A DNA stretch of 64,000 nt from Paenibacillus alvei DSM 29 (GCF_000293805.1 NZ_AMBZ01000006.1:372001-436000), one strand, 5' to 3'; numbered from the stretch's first letter, positions 35,400-45,613 are shown. Made by a program: numbers and translations. The notes: generated from the letters alone by a model not told the origin.

Positions 35400-36070
35400 T
35401 CGAGCACCTCTAGCCGATAGCCTAGTCCACGGATCGTCTTAATCTTGAAGCCATACTCCTGCTCTGGAAATTTCTCTCGCAAGCGATTGATATGGACATC
35501 GAGCGTTCGCTCGTTGCCTTCAAAGTCAAAGCCCCATATATCCTCAATCAGTTGTTCTCTGGAGAAGGTCTTGCCCGGATAACCGCCTAGCTTGAACAAC
35601 AGCTCAAATTCCTTCATCGGCAGCGGAATCTTCGCATCTCCCAATATAACCTCGAATGTATGCTGATCCATCGCAATCCGGCCAAATTGGACAAGCTTGG
35701 ATACAGCAATTTGATACCGCTTGAGCAGCGCCTTTACACGCACAACCAGTTCCAACGGATCGAACGGCTTCACTAAATAATCATCCGTACCAAGATTGAA
35801 GCCTTTCACCTTCTGCGACGTGTCACCCTTAGCCGTCAACATGAGAAGCGGAATATCATACAGCGCCCTTAGTTCCCGGCATAACTCCCACCCATCCATG
35901 TTCGGCATCATAATATCAAGCACGACCAAGTCGACCTTATTGACCTCCATTTGGTTCAGCGCTTCAACACCATCGGGGGCTTCAATCGTTCTGAAGCCCT
36001 CCTTTTGCAAAAATACGGTGACTAGCTTGCGAATATGCGGATCATCGTCTACGACGAGTATAGTTGCCAT
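35396..36070 (-). CDS. OmpR/PhoB-type response regulator
   Basis: 224 residues from ATG 36070 (MATILVVDDD). The receiver has D-D acid pocket, phospho-acceptor in LVVLDIMMPNMDG, T in MLTAKGD and K in YLVKPFDP. The C-terminal winged helix ends ERTLDVHINRLREKF...KTIRGLGYRLE. It lies between an ABC exporter (26 bases upstream) and its kinase (4-base overlap). A direct repeat with 11-base period before the exporter is a fitting binding site. Confidence 0.95.
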   Translation of the reverse strand: MATILVVDDDPHIRKLVTVFLQKEGFRTIEAPDGVEALNQMEVNKVDLVVLDIMMPNMDGWELCRELRALYDIPLLMLTAKGDTSQKVKGFNLGTDDYLVKPFDPLELVVRVKALLKRYQIAVSKLVQFGRIAMDQHTFEVILGDAKIPLPMKEFELLFKLGGYPGKTFSREQLIEDIWGFDFEGNERTLDVHINRLREKFPEQEYGFKIKTIRGLGYRLEVLE

Positions 36071-36096
36071 CTTGCCTACGCCGCCTTTCTTCCTAT

Positions 36097-37872
36097 CTAG
36101 CAAGCTTCTTCCGATTCATCGTGGATGCGAAGCTGCTGTGAAGCGAATTCATGGTACATCTCATGACTTTCAAACAGAGTTGCATGGGTTCCGCAGCCTG
36201 TCAGACGCCCCTTCTCTACAAATACGATCTGATCTGCATCGACTACAGTAGACAAACGGTGTGCAATGACAAGCGTTGTACGACCCTGCATTAAATTGTT
36301 CAATGCTTTCTGCACCACTATTTCCGATTTGCTATCCAATGCGGATGTAGCCTCATCCAACATCAAAATACGCGGATTGCGCAGCAGCGCCCGAGCAATG
36401 GCTATCCGCTGGCGTTGCCCGCCAGACAGCTTAATTCCGCGTTCTCCTACAGCTGTCTCATATCCATCGGCAAGTTCTTTAATGAAGCCATCCGCATAAG
36501 CCATTTGCGCAGCACGTTCCAATTCCTCATCCGTCACTTCACGGTTCATTCCATAGCATATATTTTCCCGAATCGTCCCATCGATAAGCGGACTTTCTTG
36601 AGATACATACCCGATTTGAGCTCTCCAAGATTGTAAGGAAAAATCATTGATATCATCCTTGCCCAGTTTAATCGTACCTGAAGTTGGCAAATAGAATCGT
36701 TCGAACAGGGAGAATAGTGTCGTCTTCCCTCCGCCGCTCGGCCCTACGATCGCCGTTACTTTACCAGCAGGAATCGTGAAGCTTATATCTTCTAGTATAG
36801 GCTCTCCTTGTGCATAAGCAAAGTGGACATGTTCCACATGAATCGTTTGATTCGCCTGCTCCACTTGCTTCCCGTTCACATGATCTTCTTCCTCTGCATC
36901 AAAAATGGTGATCATGTGATCAGTTGCCCCAATCGCCTTCTGCAACTGTGTGAAGAACATAGACAACTGACTCATAGGCATCACGATTTGAACCAAATAT
37001 AGAATGAAGGCAACCAATTCACCCGCAGACAATACACCAGAGGATACCCGCATACCGCCATATCCAATAATTACGACAAGCAGCACCATTAACACAAATG
37101 AAATGATTGGCGCGATCATCGCCTGAACGACACCTTCTTTAATTCCAAAGTGAAGCAGGTTATTAATCCCCTTACGGCCATTCTCATACTCCCTGGATTC
37201 AGCATTTGATGCTTTTACGAGGCGAATCTCAGACAATACTTGACTTAATACGGCTGTGAAAGATGCAGTCTCATCCTGCATACCCTTCGATATTTTGAAC
37301 ATTTGCTTGCCCAGTGGGAAAAGAATGAGCGCCGCGAGCGGAATGACTACCAGCATAATCGCTGTCATCTGCCAGTCCAAGTACAGCAATACAATAAACG
37401 AACCGATAACGGATACAATTCCTGTAAAAAAGCTTGATAAATGCTCGGTAATGAAGCCTTTTACAATTCCGGTATCATTCGTAATCCGGCTTACTGTTTC
37501 GCCTGTTTTGTTCTCATCATAATAGGATACGGGCATTATCAGCAGCTTCTTCCACAACCGATCCCGCAAGCCAGCAACTACCCGTTGTCCAATGAGATTC
37601 AACATGTATATCGACAAGCCAGAAGCTACTGTCTGTATGATGAACGCTGCAGCCAAAGCCACAATCTGCATCGTATCCAGCTTGGACAAGGAGAAGTTGT
37701 CCACCATCCCCTTCGTGAACATCGGAATAACCAGTGATACTGCGGTTGAGCCGATACTCATTAATAATGCAATAAATAACATCAATTTTGATGGCTTGGT
37801 CTCATTGATGACGCGCAAAAATTGTCGCCAATTTCCGAGTGAGCCCTTCATACCTTCTAATTCTCTATCCAT
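36097..37872 (-). CDS. ABC exporter, BmrA-like fused permease and ATPase
   Basis: A 591-residue homodimeric-type exporter: six helices in residues 25-310 and an ATPase with Walker [12 protein letters not shown]-loop YVSQE, signature LSGGQRQR, Walker [14 protein letters not shown] and IAHRLST. AAGGAG precedes ATG 37872. It heads an operon with a response regulator and kinase, an arrangement in which the kinase often senses the exported compound or cell-envelope damage. Drug or lipid export is possible. It is a second exporter distinct from the Fur-linked one. Confidence 0.93.
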   Translation of the reverse strand: MDRELEGMKGSLGNWRQFLRVINETKPSKLMLFIALLMSIGSTAVSLVIPMFTKGMVDNFSLSKLDTMQIVALAAAFIIQTVASGLSIYMLNLIGQRVVAGLRDRLWKKLLIMPVSYYDENKTGETVSRITNDTGIVKGFITEHLSSFFTGIVSVIGSFIVLLYLDWQMTAIMLVVIPLAALILFPLGKQMFKISKGMQDETASFTAVLSQVLSEIRLVKASNAESREYENGRKGINNLLHFGIKEGVVQAMIAPIISFVLMVLLVVIIGYGGMRVSSGVLSAGELVAFILYLVQIVMPMSQLSMFFTQLQKAIGATDHMITIFDAEEEDHVNGKQVEQANQTIHVEHVHFAYAQGEPILEDISFTIPAGKVTAIVGPSGGGKTTLFSLFERFYLPTSGTIKLGKDDINDFSLQSWRAQIGYVSQESPLIDGTIRENICYGMNREVTDEELERAAQMAYADGFIKELADGYETAVGERGIKLSGGQRQRIAIARALLRNPRILMLDEATSALDSKSEIVVQKALNNLMQGRTTLVIAHRLSTVVDADQIVFVEKGRLTGCGTHATLFESHEMYHEFASQQLRIHDESEEAC

Positions 37873-37929
37873 TGATCCCCAACTCCTTATTTATCATCAG
37901 CATGTGCGATTGAGTCCATCATAATCAAT

Positions 37930-37950
37930 GAATGTAAACAGAATGTAAAC
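37930..37950 (-). promoter_or_regulatory. Direct repeat, likely response-regulator site
   Basis: GAATGTAAAC occurs twice, separated by one base (11-base period, plus strand), about 58 bases upstream of the exporter start. On the coding strand a TATGAT lies downstream with a poor -35 box inside the repeat, as in activator-dependent promoters. OmpR-type regulators bind tandem half-sites at 10-11 base spacing; the link to this operon's regulator is inference. Confidence 0.6.
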
Positions 37951-38124
37951 GGGTACGACACTTCAACAAAAAAGCCGCCCTCAAACGTGAACAGGTGAGC
38001 AAAAATCACTTTCACCAGCTTCATTCGTTATTAGAACGGCTTCTTGTAATCCAAATCGAAATCCATATGGATACATACTATTCTTCTATATGGAACAAAG
38101 AAAAATTGCTATAAAACTCAACAA

Positions 38125-38458
38125 TTATTTAACTAGCTGCCATACATCCGCTTTTCCTGGTGTTTCGCCTTTTGTCCACCATTTTGCTTGATACGTATGG
38201 TCTTCATAGGTAACCTTAGCTTGACCATCATATGCAGTCGCGGCATTCCATTCCAGCGCTGAATCGCTGAGCAGTTTCCACACGTCAGAAGAGCCTGGCT
38301 TATCGCCTTGTGTCCACCACTTCGCTTCATATTCAAGACCTTGATAGGTTACGCGATTGCCCCCAACATATACTTTAGCACTGTCCCACGTTGTAGACGT
38401 CTCCTCTTCAGGCTTTGTCGTCACTTGCAGTGCTGCACTTGGTGTAGATCGATTGCCC
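38125..38458 (-). pseudogene. Chitin-binding tail of a lost gene
   Basis: Two carbohydrate-binding modules of the CBM5/12 type occur in tandem: W-x-S-A-KVYVGGNRVTYQGLEYEAKWWTQGDKPG and W-x-A-A-TAYDGQAKVTYEDHTYQAKWWTKGETPG. Each has the paired Trp residues that bind chitin. Such modules end secreted chitinases or lytic polysaccharide monooxygenases. The upstream part of the host gene is missing: the segment joins, in a different frame, the broken GGDEF gene. No start of its own is convincing. Confidence 0.8.
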
Positions 38459-39853
38459 GCCACCGAGTCGGGAAATCGTCGCTTCATAGCCGGCAACACT
38501 GGAGATAATTCGTTTGCTCACGGCCTGCAAGAAAATATCGCCGTACGTATGTCCAAGCGAGTCATTAATCAGTTTGAACCTGTCGATATCCAAGGCCATA
38601 ACACCAAAATACCTGCCATCCCGTTCGCTCTCTTGAATTAGCTTGGCTAAAATTTCATTGAACATGCGGCGATTCGGCAGCCCCGTCAGGTCATCATGAT
38701 AAGCTAAATGCTTAATCTGCTCCTTAGCCTGTTTCTCTTCCGTAATATCTCGCGCGATAATATGATTTCCTGCTAGCTCACCTTCAATCTCTACGGGAAC
38801 AATATTAATTTTAAGTTCTAAGCGGCGGCCATCCTTGGCCATAACTGCCGTATCATAGCTATGTGTCGCGAAACTTCTTTGGCTATGATATTCCTTTCGG
38901 GTTCCTTCATCTTCTCCTTCCGCAATATTTGCTTCGATATTTGAAATATTTTGGAGTATGTATTCTTCCGCACTCCCCCCAATCATTTGAATAACCGCAG
39001 GGTTCATGCTAATAATTCGACCATTTGTATCTACTGATATGATTCCATCTACATTGTTCTCGTACAAGCTTCGATACCAACCTGCATGCTCTTGGATGAC
39101 CGAATCCTTCTGGGATAGTCGCTTCGTAATAAATATGCCGAACAAGGTCATGCCAAGAAGTAGAAATGTCGCACATGCAATAATATACGCGAGCACAGCC
39201 GGATCGATCAGCAATGTGGAACGCCGGCTCTTGCTCGGATCAATATAGAAATGAGCTGCGTACATGCCAGTGTAATGCATCCCTGCAATTCCACCTCCCA
39301 TAATTAGCGCACTCCCTAGCTTGTACCAAGTCCCGCTGTCCTGTTGATCCTTGCGGAAATAAAAAAGCAGCCACAAAGCTACCGCAGAAGCGGATACCGA
39401 AATAGCAACAGATAGAATGACAAGACTCGTATCATATGTAATTCCAATCATCATCGCTTCCATGCCGACATAATGCATGCCTGATATTCCAACTGCCATT
39501 AATAAACCAGATAAAACAAGTTCCATGATGCCGATCTTCTTCCTCGCTATAGTGAATAGAGAAATGCTTGATACAGATATTGCGAGAATGACCGAAATGA
39601 CAACATCATCGATGTGGTAATAAACCTTTACGGGCAATGACATGGACAACATCCCTACAAAATGCATAGACCATATGCCAAGCCCCATAGATGTTGCTCC
39701 ACATACCAGCCAGATTAACCTTTTGCTCCCCTTACTCATACTAATTCGACTTGCCAAATCGAGTGCAGAGTAGGATGCTGTTACAGCGATTAAATAAGAA
39801 ACAATAACGAGAAACATATCATATGTCCCCTGAATATGATGAACATGCCCCAT
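38408..39853 (-). CDS. MHYT-PAS-GGDEF protein, truncated in the GGDEF motif
   Basis: 481 residues. Residues 1-240 are an MHYT membrane sensor with seven helices and motifs MHFVGM, MHYVGM and MHYTGM, thought to bind metal or gas. Then come a PAS domain (WYRSLYENNVDGIISVDTNG) and the start of GGDEF (HLAYHDDLTGLPNRRMFNEIL). The frame is natural up to ISRLGG, where D-E-F should follow; instead it enters foreign sequence and stops after 15 codons. The diguanylate cyclase site and any EAL domain are lost, so catalysis is not expected. AGGTGA precedes ATG 39853. Confidence 0.9.
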   Translation of the reverse strand: MGHVHHIQGTYDMFLVIVSYLIAVTASYSALDLASRISMSKGSKRLIWLVCGATSMGLGIWSMHFVGMLSMSLPVKVYYHIDDVVISVILAISVSSISLFTIARKKIGIMELVLSGLLMAVGISGMHYVGMEAMMIGITYDTSLVILSVAISVSASAVALWLLFYFRKDQQDSGTWYKLGSALIMGGGIAGMHYTGMYAAHFYIDPSKSRRSTLLIDPAVLAYIIACATFLLLGMTLFGIFITKRLSQKDSVIQEHAGWYRSLYENNVDGIISVDTNGRIISMNPAVIQMIGGSAEEYILQNISNIEANIAEGEDEGTRKEYHSQRSFATHSYDTAVMAKDGRRLELKINIVPVEIEGELAGNHIIARDITEEKQAKEQIKHLAYHDDLTGLPNRRMFNEILAKLIQESERDGRYFGVMALDIDRFKLINDSLGHTYGDIFLQAVSKRIISSVAGYEATISRLGGGQSIYTKCSTASDDKA

Positions 39854-40148
39854 TTCCTGTCACCTTCTTTCCCTTTGTTGATAGGCATTTTCCATCATTT
39901 CCAAAGCAACCGTTTATATGCGACAATCATACTATATAAATGATTAATTTTGAATATATTGCAGGTTATAAATAACTATTTATAGGTCATAAGAACCATA
40001 TATTAGTTAATATTACCATGTATGCAAGCGATGCTTATCGTGTACAGTTAGGAGTAAGTGCACTTATTACCGTTCAACATGCCAGCAGCGGCCTTATTAA
40101 GGCTGCTTTTTACGTATGTTCGGATCATCAATTCACAAGGAGGACACC

Positions 40149-40826
40149 ATGAATATTCTTGTTGTGGACGACGAAGAGAGCATCCTAAATCTCATCCGTC
40201 TCAATTTAGAGATTGAAGGCTACACGGTACATACCGCTGCTAGTGGAAACGCTGCACATGAACAGTGGCGAACACAGCAAATTGATTTCATTATTCTCGA
40301 TGTGATGCTGCCCGATACAGACGGGTATCAATTGCTGCGTGAATTCCGAAGCAGCAACCCTGACATCCCCATCATTATGCTTACCGCTAAGGGACAAATC
40401 AATGACAAGCTGCTTGGATTGCAGCTGGGTGCGGATGATTACCTTGTCAAGCCATTTCACAGCACGGAGCTGCTGCTCCGCATTAAGGTAATTGAACGCA
40501 GACTTAATAAGCAAGCGCAAATGGACACCAGCGCTGCCCTTATCCAATTCGGGCCGTTCCGGGTAGATCAAGCGAAGCGCACTATATATGTACATGATGA
40601 ACCATTGATACTAACATATCGAGAATATGATTTGCTTCTTCTACTGCTATCGAACAAGCAGCGCATCTTTACCCGCGACGACCTTCTCATGAAGGTGTGG
40701 AAACTCGATTATCCTGAAAATACGAGAGCCGTCGATATTATGATCCAACGCCTTCGCAAGAAGCTCGGCCATGAAGGCGAGCGCATCAAGACGATTTACG
40801 GCGTCGGCTATAAAATCGATTGTTGA
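40149..40826 (+). CDS. OmpR-type response regulator of the PgtP-type operon
   Basis: 225 residues from ATG 40149 behind AAGGAGG. The receiver has FIILDVMLPDTDG as phospho-acceptor, MLTAKGQ and YLVKPFHS. The C-terminal winged helix ends TRAVDIMIQRLRKKL...KTIYGVGYKID. It is first in a five-gene plus-strand operon with its kinase, a DUF3919-like protein, a binding protein and an OPA transporter, so it probably activates transport genes. Confidence 0.93.
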   Translation: MNILVVDDEESILNLIRLNLEIEGYTVHTAASGNAAHEQWRTQQIDFIILDVMLPDTDGYQLLREFRSSNPDIPIIMLTAKGQINDKLLGLQLGADDYLVKPFHSTELLLRIKVIERRLNKQAQMDTSAALIQFGPFRVDQAKRTIYVHDEPLILTYREYDLLLLLLSNKQRIFTRDDLLMKVWKLDYPENTRAVDIMIQRLRKKLGHEGERIKTIYGVGYKIDC

Positions 40827-40854
40827 ACAGCCAATTGAACAAGGTGGATCGCTG

Positions 40855-42294
40855 ATGACTTTGCAAAAACGAATTTATTTGGCACTATTAGCTCTTTTTA
40901 TTCCCGTCATGCTGTTTCTGTATATTGTGCTCAATATTTCATTGCAGAACAATATTTATCAATCGGCTGTACATTCCCTGCAGAAGCTAAGCGTCGAGGC
41001 TCAAATTTATACAATTAATTATGTGGAACGCGAGCAGCAGGGCGAACCAAAAGAAACACTTCAGAAAGGGGCTCCGCTTATTGCCTCTTATCTGTCCAAA
41101 CGAATGGGCGTTCGGGTACAGATCATGAATACACAGCAGCATGTCCTTGCGGATACGGAACGAGGTTCGCTGTCCTATGTAAATCAAGATACGGAGCAAG
41201 CTCTGCATGGCACCAAATCGTATATGATTCAAAAAGCTTCTCCTTCTCCGCTGCTCCTGTTCTCAAGTCCTATCTATGTGGACAATCAGGTCATCGGCTT
41301 GATTCGTTTCCTTCAACCGTTGGAGGAAGAGGCGCAATTGCTGAATCGAATGAATGCGACCTTTGCAATTGCTTTCCTAATGATTCTTGCCGTTGCTGTG
41401 CTTATTGCCAATCGCTTCGCGAAATCGTTAAGCAAACCAATTGAGCAGCTGCGAGATATGGCGAAGAAGCTTGCCAGCGGCAACTATAGTACTCGCATTG
41501 AATTAAGCGCTTATGAAGAAATCAGCCAGCTCGCTCACTCCTTCCATGCAATGGCGGACGCAATCGAGCTGCATGTGCAGCAATTAAGCCGTGAAAAGGA
41601 CAAGCAGCGAGACTTTCTAGATCGAGTAACCCACGAATTAAAGACACCGCTTACCGCGATTATGGGGTACTCGAATTTAATTCCGCGTCTGAAATCAGCC
41701 GAGGATATAGAACAGAGCTTATATCATATATCCATTGAAAGTGAGCGCATGCTTGCGCTTGTCGAAGAACTGCTGACACAATCCAAGTACGGCAGCAGTC
41801 CGTTCTCGGTCTCTCCAACGATCTGTGATATCGCATCGATTACGGAGGAGGCGGTGTATGCGATCCAGCCTCGATTAGACAGATACCAGATTCAGCTTCA
41901 CAATCAACTAATGCCTACAATGGTGGTGGCTGACCCTGACAAGACGAAGCAAATCTTTTTGAATCTGCTTGATAATGCAATTAAGTATAGCGATGCTTCA
42001 GAACTAAAAATTGAACATATTTCAAGTGAGCAGTATGTATCGATCGCATTCCACGATGATGGGATCGGTTTAAGTCATGCGCTTATTGAACGGTTCGAGA
42101 ATGCTTCTGAAGATGATACGTTAAGCTCAAGTAAAGGCAATGGCTTTGGTCTGCTCATCTGTAAACAATTAATGGCCCAGCAAGGCGGAGAAATGTCCAT
42201 CCATTCAGAGGAAGGGATCGGAACGACAATAACTCTAGCCTTCCGGTCACCAGCAGCACTTGAATCACATCCGCTGCCGATTTTCACGAAATAA
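40855..42294 (+). CDS. Sensor histidine kinase of the PgtP-type operon
   Basis: 479 residues from ATG 40855 (AAGGTGG 8 bases upstream). Two membrane helices (YLALLALFIPVMLFLYIVL and FAIAFLMILAVAVLIANRF) flank an extracellular sensor of about 150 residues. HAMP follows (LSKPIEQLRDMAKKL), then H-box FLDRVTHELKTPLTAIMGY, N-box NLLDNAIKYSD, DDGIGL and GNGFGLLICKQL. It probably reads a signal passed by the neighbouring binding protein, as in uptake systems regulated from outside. Confidence 0.93.
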   Translation: MTLQKRIYLALLALFIPVMLFLYIVLNISLQNNIYQSAVHSLQKLSVEAQIYTINYVEREQQGEPKETLQKGAPLIASYLSKRMGVRVQIMNTQQHVLADTERGSLSYVNQDTEQALHGTKSYMIQKASPSPLLLFSSPIYVDNQVIGLIRFLQPLEEEAQLLNRMNATFAIAFLMILAVAVLIANRFAKSLSKPIEQLRDMAKKLASGNYSTRIELSAYEEISQLAHSFHAMADAIELHVQQLSREKDKQRDFLDRVTHELKTPLTAIMGYSNLIPRLKSAEDIEQSLYHISIESERMLALVEELLTQSKYGSSPFSVSPTICDIASITEEAVYAIQPRLDRYQIQLHNQLMPTMVVADPDKTKQIFLNLLDNAIKYSDASELKIEHISSEQYVSIAFHDDGIGLSHALIERFENASEDDTLSSSKGNGFGLLICKQLMAQQGGEMSIHSEEGIGTTITLAFRSPAALESHPLPIFTK

Positions 42295-42367
42295 TACATT
42301 TACGAAACAATTACGAGGCGATTATGAAATGATAGTCGTTTATGCTATCGAAGGAGAATAATGAAGG

Positions 42368-43189
42368 ATGAACAAGATGTTAAGGAATGCCTTTCTATTT
42401 GGAGGTGTCATCCTGGTGCTGTCAATCGCCGGCTATTACTTGAATGAACAAGTCTATCAAAAAGTCGGCCTTATCTATGATAAGCATGAAGTACTGCAAA
42501 AAGTAAGCGATTCCCTTCCTGTGCAAGCAACTATCTTTCATGGGAAATGGGGAACTCTCCAAGTCAATGATGAGGTTAGTTTGCATGCATTTATATCCTA
42601 CGTGGATCGCATTAAGCAGCAGTATGAACCGAAACAGAATATGACTGCGAGAGATGAAGGACAAGCCATGTTCACCGGACGAATTCGCTATTTGAATGGA
42701 AGTGAGCAGGCCTTCTCGCTCGATAATACCTTTACCCTTGGCAAGTGGTCCTACGGCCCAGGACACGAGACTCCTATGCTTTCTGCTATGCAGACGCAGC
42801 TGTTAAGTCTGTTCTATACGCCAGAACATTATGCAGAATTTATTCGCTCTTCTAAAGAACTGACCTATCGAATAGATGGTGTTCAGGGAAGTCTGCAAGA
42901 TGATGAAAAGGGTTACTTGGTATCTCATATTAGACAGGCATCTGAAATAAAAGATCTGGTTGAAATTAAACAGCTGCTGCTGCGCAAGCAAAAGCCGCTC
43001 GGTTATCTTACCGCATTCAAGCAGGATAATGAGATGCTGAATGACCGCAACAATCTGCTGCATATGGTCGTATACGCCGATTACATCGTCATGGAATACA
43101 TGGGCGATGACAACGGCAATTCAATCTATTTGCGGACAGAATTGGGGTCGCTACTTCATGGAAAGAACATAGGGGCACAATCAAAATGA
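42368..43189 (+). CDS. Membrane-anchored DUF3919-like protein
   Basis: 273 residues with one N-terminal helix (AFLFGGVILVLSIAGYYL) and a large extracytoplasmic domain (VSLHAFISYVDRIKQQYEP, FTLGKWSYGPGHETPM). I tentatively match it to DUF3919, which is found with such transporter operons. Its stop overlaps the start of the binding-protein gene by ATGA. It may be an accessory sensor between the binding protein and kinase (inference). Confidence 0.7.
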   Translation: MNKMLRNAFLFGGVILVLSIAGYYLNEQVYQKVGLIYDKHEVLQKVSDSLPVQATIFHGKWGTLQVNDEVSLHAFISYVDRIKQQYEPKQNMTARDEGQAMFTGRIRYLNGSEQAFSLDNTFTLGKWSYGPGHETPMLSAMQTQLLSLFYTPEHYAEFIRSSKELTYRIDGVQGSLQDDEKGYLVSHIRQASEIKDLVEIKQLLLRKQKPLGYLTAFKQDNEMLNDRNNLLHMVVYADYIVMEYMGDDNGNSIYLRTELGSLLHGKNIGAQSK

Positions 43190-44229
43190 GACAATTCCTA
43201 TACCTTCTATTATTTATCTGCCTATTCACGCAGGCAGGCTGTACCAAAGATCAAAATACGATCACCGTAGATGAGCAAGGTGTGCCCCAATTAAATGGGC
43301 GCCATATTGTTGCATACGTCGCCGCTCGTGAGGAAGTCGGAAGCGCATTGCTATCCTCCTTCTGTCAACGAACGGGCTGTACGTACGAGTACATTCGTTT
43401 GTCCACTGAAGAAATATTGCGGCGTGTTACACAGGAATCTGCCAAGCCGCAAGCGGATCTCGTCATCGGCGGAACGATTGACGCACATATGACAATGAAG
43501 CAGGAGAATCTCTCCTCCCCTATCCGCAGCGCGAATCTCGCTGCCATTCCTAGTTTCTTCAAGGATGAAGACGGGTATTGGGCTGGATATGAAATTGAAC
43601 AATTGTCTATTGCTGTCAATCGTGACCGTTGGAATAAGGAATTTGCGCCATTAGGCTTAACGATGCCCAAGAAGTGGGAAGATCTACTGCTTCCTGCTTA
43701 CCAAGGGAAAATCGTTATGCCCGATCCGAACTACTCTGGAACGGCATATACATTCCTTTCCTCCTTATACGAGGCGTGGGGCGAGCAGAGAACAACGGCC
43801 TTTCTAAAGGGTCTTATCCGCAATGTTGGACTTCTCACAGTGAACGGTTACATGCCAGCTCAATACGTTAGTTCAGGCGAGTATGTAATCGGTGTCAATT
43901 TCCTTGGAGATCAGCGCAAGCTGCGCGATGCAGGATTCGATCTTGTTAGCAGTGTTCCGAAGGATACGAGCTTATCTGTGAATGGGATCTCTAAAATTCG
44001 GAATGCACCTAATGAGACCGCTGCGGACTGGTTCATTAATTACAGCTTGTCCCAAGAGGCGGCAGCTGTTCTGGAACAAGTATCGTTCGGTACTCCTACC
44101 GTTCATCAGAACGAGCAGGATATTTCGAATTCGGCTGTACTTCCCGTACACAGCTCACTACGCAGACATGAACAGATTTTGGATCAATGGAACAACTTGC
44201 GTGCAGACACAAAAGGTCAAGGAGAATGA
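43186..44229 (+). CDS. Extracellular solute-binding lipoprotein, PgtC-like
   Basis: 347 residues. A lipoprotein signal (FLYLLLFICLFTQAGC) is followed by a periplasmic-binding type 2 fold: IVAYVAAREEVGSALLSSF, ADLVIGGTIDAH, YEIEQLSIAVNRDRW, YQGKIVMPDPNYSGTAYTFL and GVNFLGDQRKL. This resembles iron or phosphoglycerate-sensing PgtC-type proteins. With a kinase and transporter in the operon it probably detects the substrate outside the membrane. Confidence 0.87.
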   Translation: MRQFLYLLLFICLFTQAGCTKDQNTITVDEQGVPQLNGRHIVAYVAAREEVGSALLSSFCQRTGCTYEYIRLSTEEILRRVTQESAKPQADLVIGGTIDAHMTMKQENLSSPIRSANLAAIPSFFKDEDGYWAGYEIEQLSIAVNRDRWNKEFAPLGLTMPKKWEDLLLPAYQGKIVMPDPNYSGTAYTFLSSLYEAWGEQRTTAFLKGLIRNVGLLTVNGYMPAQYVSSGEYVIGVNFLGDQRKLRDAGFDLVSSVPKDTSLSVNGISKIRNAPNETAADWFINYSLSQEAAAVLEQVSFGTPTVHQNEQDISNSAVLPVHSSLRRHEQILDQWNNLRADTKGQGE

Positions 44230-44232
44230 GAA

Positions 44233-45576
44233 ATGTTTGGTTGGTTGAAAAAAGCTCCCGCCATACCTCGATTGCCGGAGCACATGATTGCGAAGATGTA
44301 TCGAATGTTTCGTATTCGTACATTGATCGGCATTTCTGTCGGTTATGCAGGCTACTACCTAGTACGTAGCAACTTTACGTTATCCACACCTTATTTGAAG
44401 AACGAGCTTGGGTTTACCACTTCTCAAATTGGTATGTTGAGCGCGGCACTCGCCGTCACTTATGGAATAAGCAAGTTCTTCATGGGGAACTTGGCGGATA
44501 AGGCCCATACGCAGCGCTTTATCGCTGTTGGTTTGTTTTTGTCTGCCATAATTAACCTTATTATGGGCTCTTCTTCCTCGTTCGGTCTCATCTTCATGCT
44601 GCTTATCGTGAACGGGGTGTTCCAAGGCATGGGCGCTCCTCCTTGCAGTATCGTTCTGGCGAACTGGTTCTCGAAGAAAGAGCGCGGTACCTATATGGGA
44701 ATCTGGAATACGTCGCATAATATCGGCGGAGGCCTCATTGCGCCAATCGTCGGTGTTGCATTAGGGATTCTCGGCTCTGCTTACTGGCAATCCGCAATTT
44801 TCGTCGTTCCTTCGATTATGGCCATGATTATCGCCGTATTCGTATGGTTCTCCGGCAGGGATACGCCACAATCGATCGGCCTTCCGCCAATCGACGAATA
44901 TCGTAACGATTATGATGATGTAGAACGCAATCCAGATGGCGACAAGCTGTCTATGAAAGATATCTTGATCAAATATGTACTTAAAAACAAATTCATTTGG
45001 TTCCTGTGCTTGGCGAACGTATTCGTGTACTTCATTCGCTTCGGCGTCTTGAACTGGGTACCATTATACTTGACGGAAGAAAAAGGCTTCACGCAATCGC
45101 AATCTCATGTTGCATTTGCTGTTTTTGAATGGGCAGCCATTGTGAGCTCGCTCGTCGTCGGTATACTTAGCGACAAGTTGTTCAAAGGAAACCGGATGCC
45201 GCTCTGTATTATCAGCATGGTCGGCGTCGTGTTGGCTACGCTCGTATATTGGCAGTCTTCGAACGTCCTTGTAATTACAATCGCTGTATCCATTATCGGC
45301 TGTCTCATCTATGTACCGCAGTTCTTGATTGGCCTTAGCGCAATCGACTTCGTACCGAAGTTCGCTGTAGGTACAACTGTTGGTTTGACTGGCTTGTTTG
45401 CATACTTGTTCGGTAACTTGACTGCAAGCGCACTTGTTGGATTTATCGTTGAATCCTCCGGCTGGAATGGCTGCTTCCTGATGCTGCTCGTAAGCGGCGT
45501 ATTGGCAGCATTCTTCCTGACGTTGATTCAAATCGGACGTAAGAAGCATTTGCAAAAGACAGCAAACCAATCGTAA
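44233..45576 (+). CDS. pgtP: OPA-family transporter, PgtP-like
   Basis: 447 residues and 12 helices of the organophosphate:phosphate antiporter group (GlpT/UhpT/PgtP): YAGYYLVRSNFTLSTPYLKNELGF in helix 1, ADKAHTQRFIAVGL in the 2-3 loop and WFSKKERGTYMGIWNTSHNIGGG are diagnostic. It should exchange phosphoglycerates or PEP for inorganic phosphate. It starts 4 bases after the binding-protein stop. It ends the operon before a strong hairpin. The exact substrate is inferred from operon composition. Confidence 0.9.
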   Translation: MFGWLKKAPAIPRLPEHMIAKMYRMFRIRTLIGISVGYAGYYLVRSNFTLSTPYLKNELGFTTSQIGMLSAALAVTYGISKFFMGNLADKAHTQRFIAVGLFLSAIINLIMGSSSSFGLIFMLLIVNGVFQGMGAPPCSIVLANWFSKKERGTYMGIWNTSHNIGGGLIAPIVGVALGILGSAYWQSAIFVVPSIMAMIIAVFVWFSGRDTPQSIGLPPIDEYRNDYDDVERNPDGDKLSMKDILIKYVLKNKFIWFLCLANVFVYFIRFGVLNWVPLYLTEEKGFTQSQSHVAFAVFEWAAIVSSLVVGILSDKLFKGNRMPLCIISMVGVVLATLVYWQSSNVLVITIAVSIIGCLIYVPQFLIGLSAIDFVPKFAVGTTVGLTGLFAYLFGNLTASALVGFIVESSGWNGCFLMLLVSGVLAAFFLTLIQIGRKKHLQKTANQS

Positions 45577-45613
45577 ATGAAGTGAAACATAGTTACGAAA
45601 TAGGAACGAAAGA

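Noticed and set aside
45064..45570. 168-codon minus-strand frame opposite the pgtP-like gene
   Set aside because: Antisense of a 12-helix transporter; composition is not protein-like.
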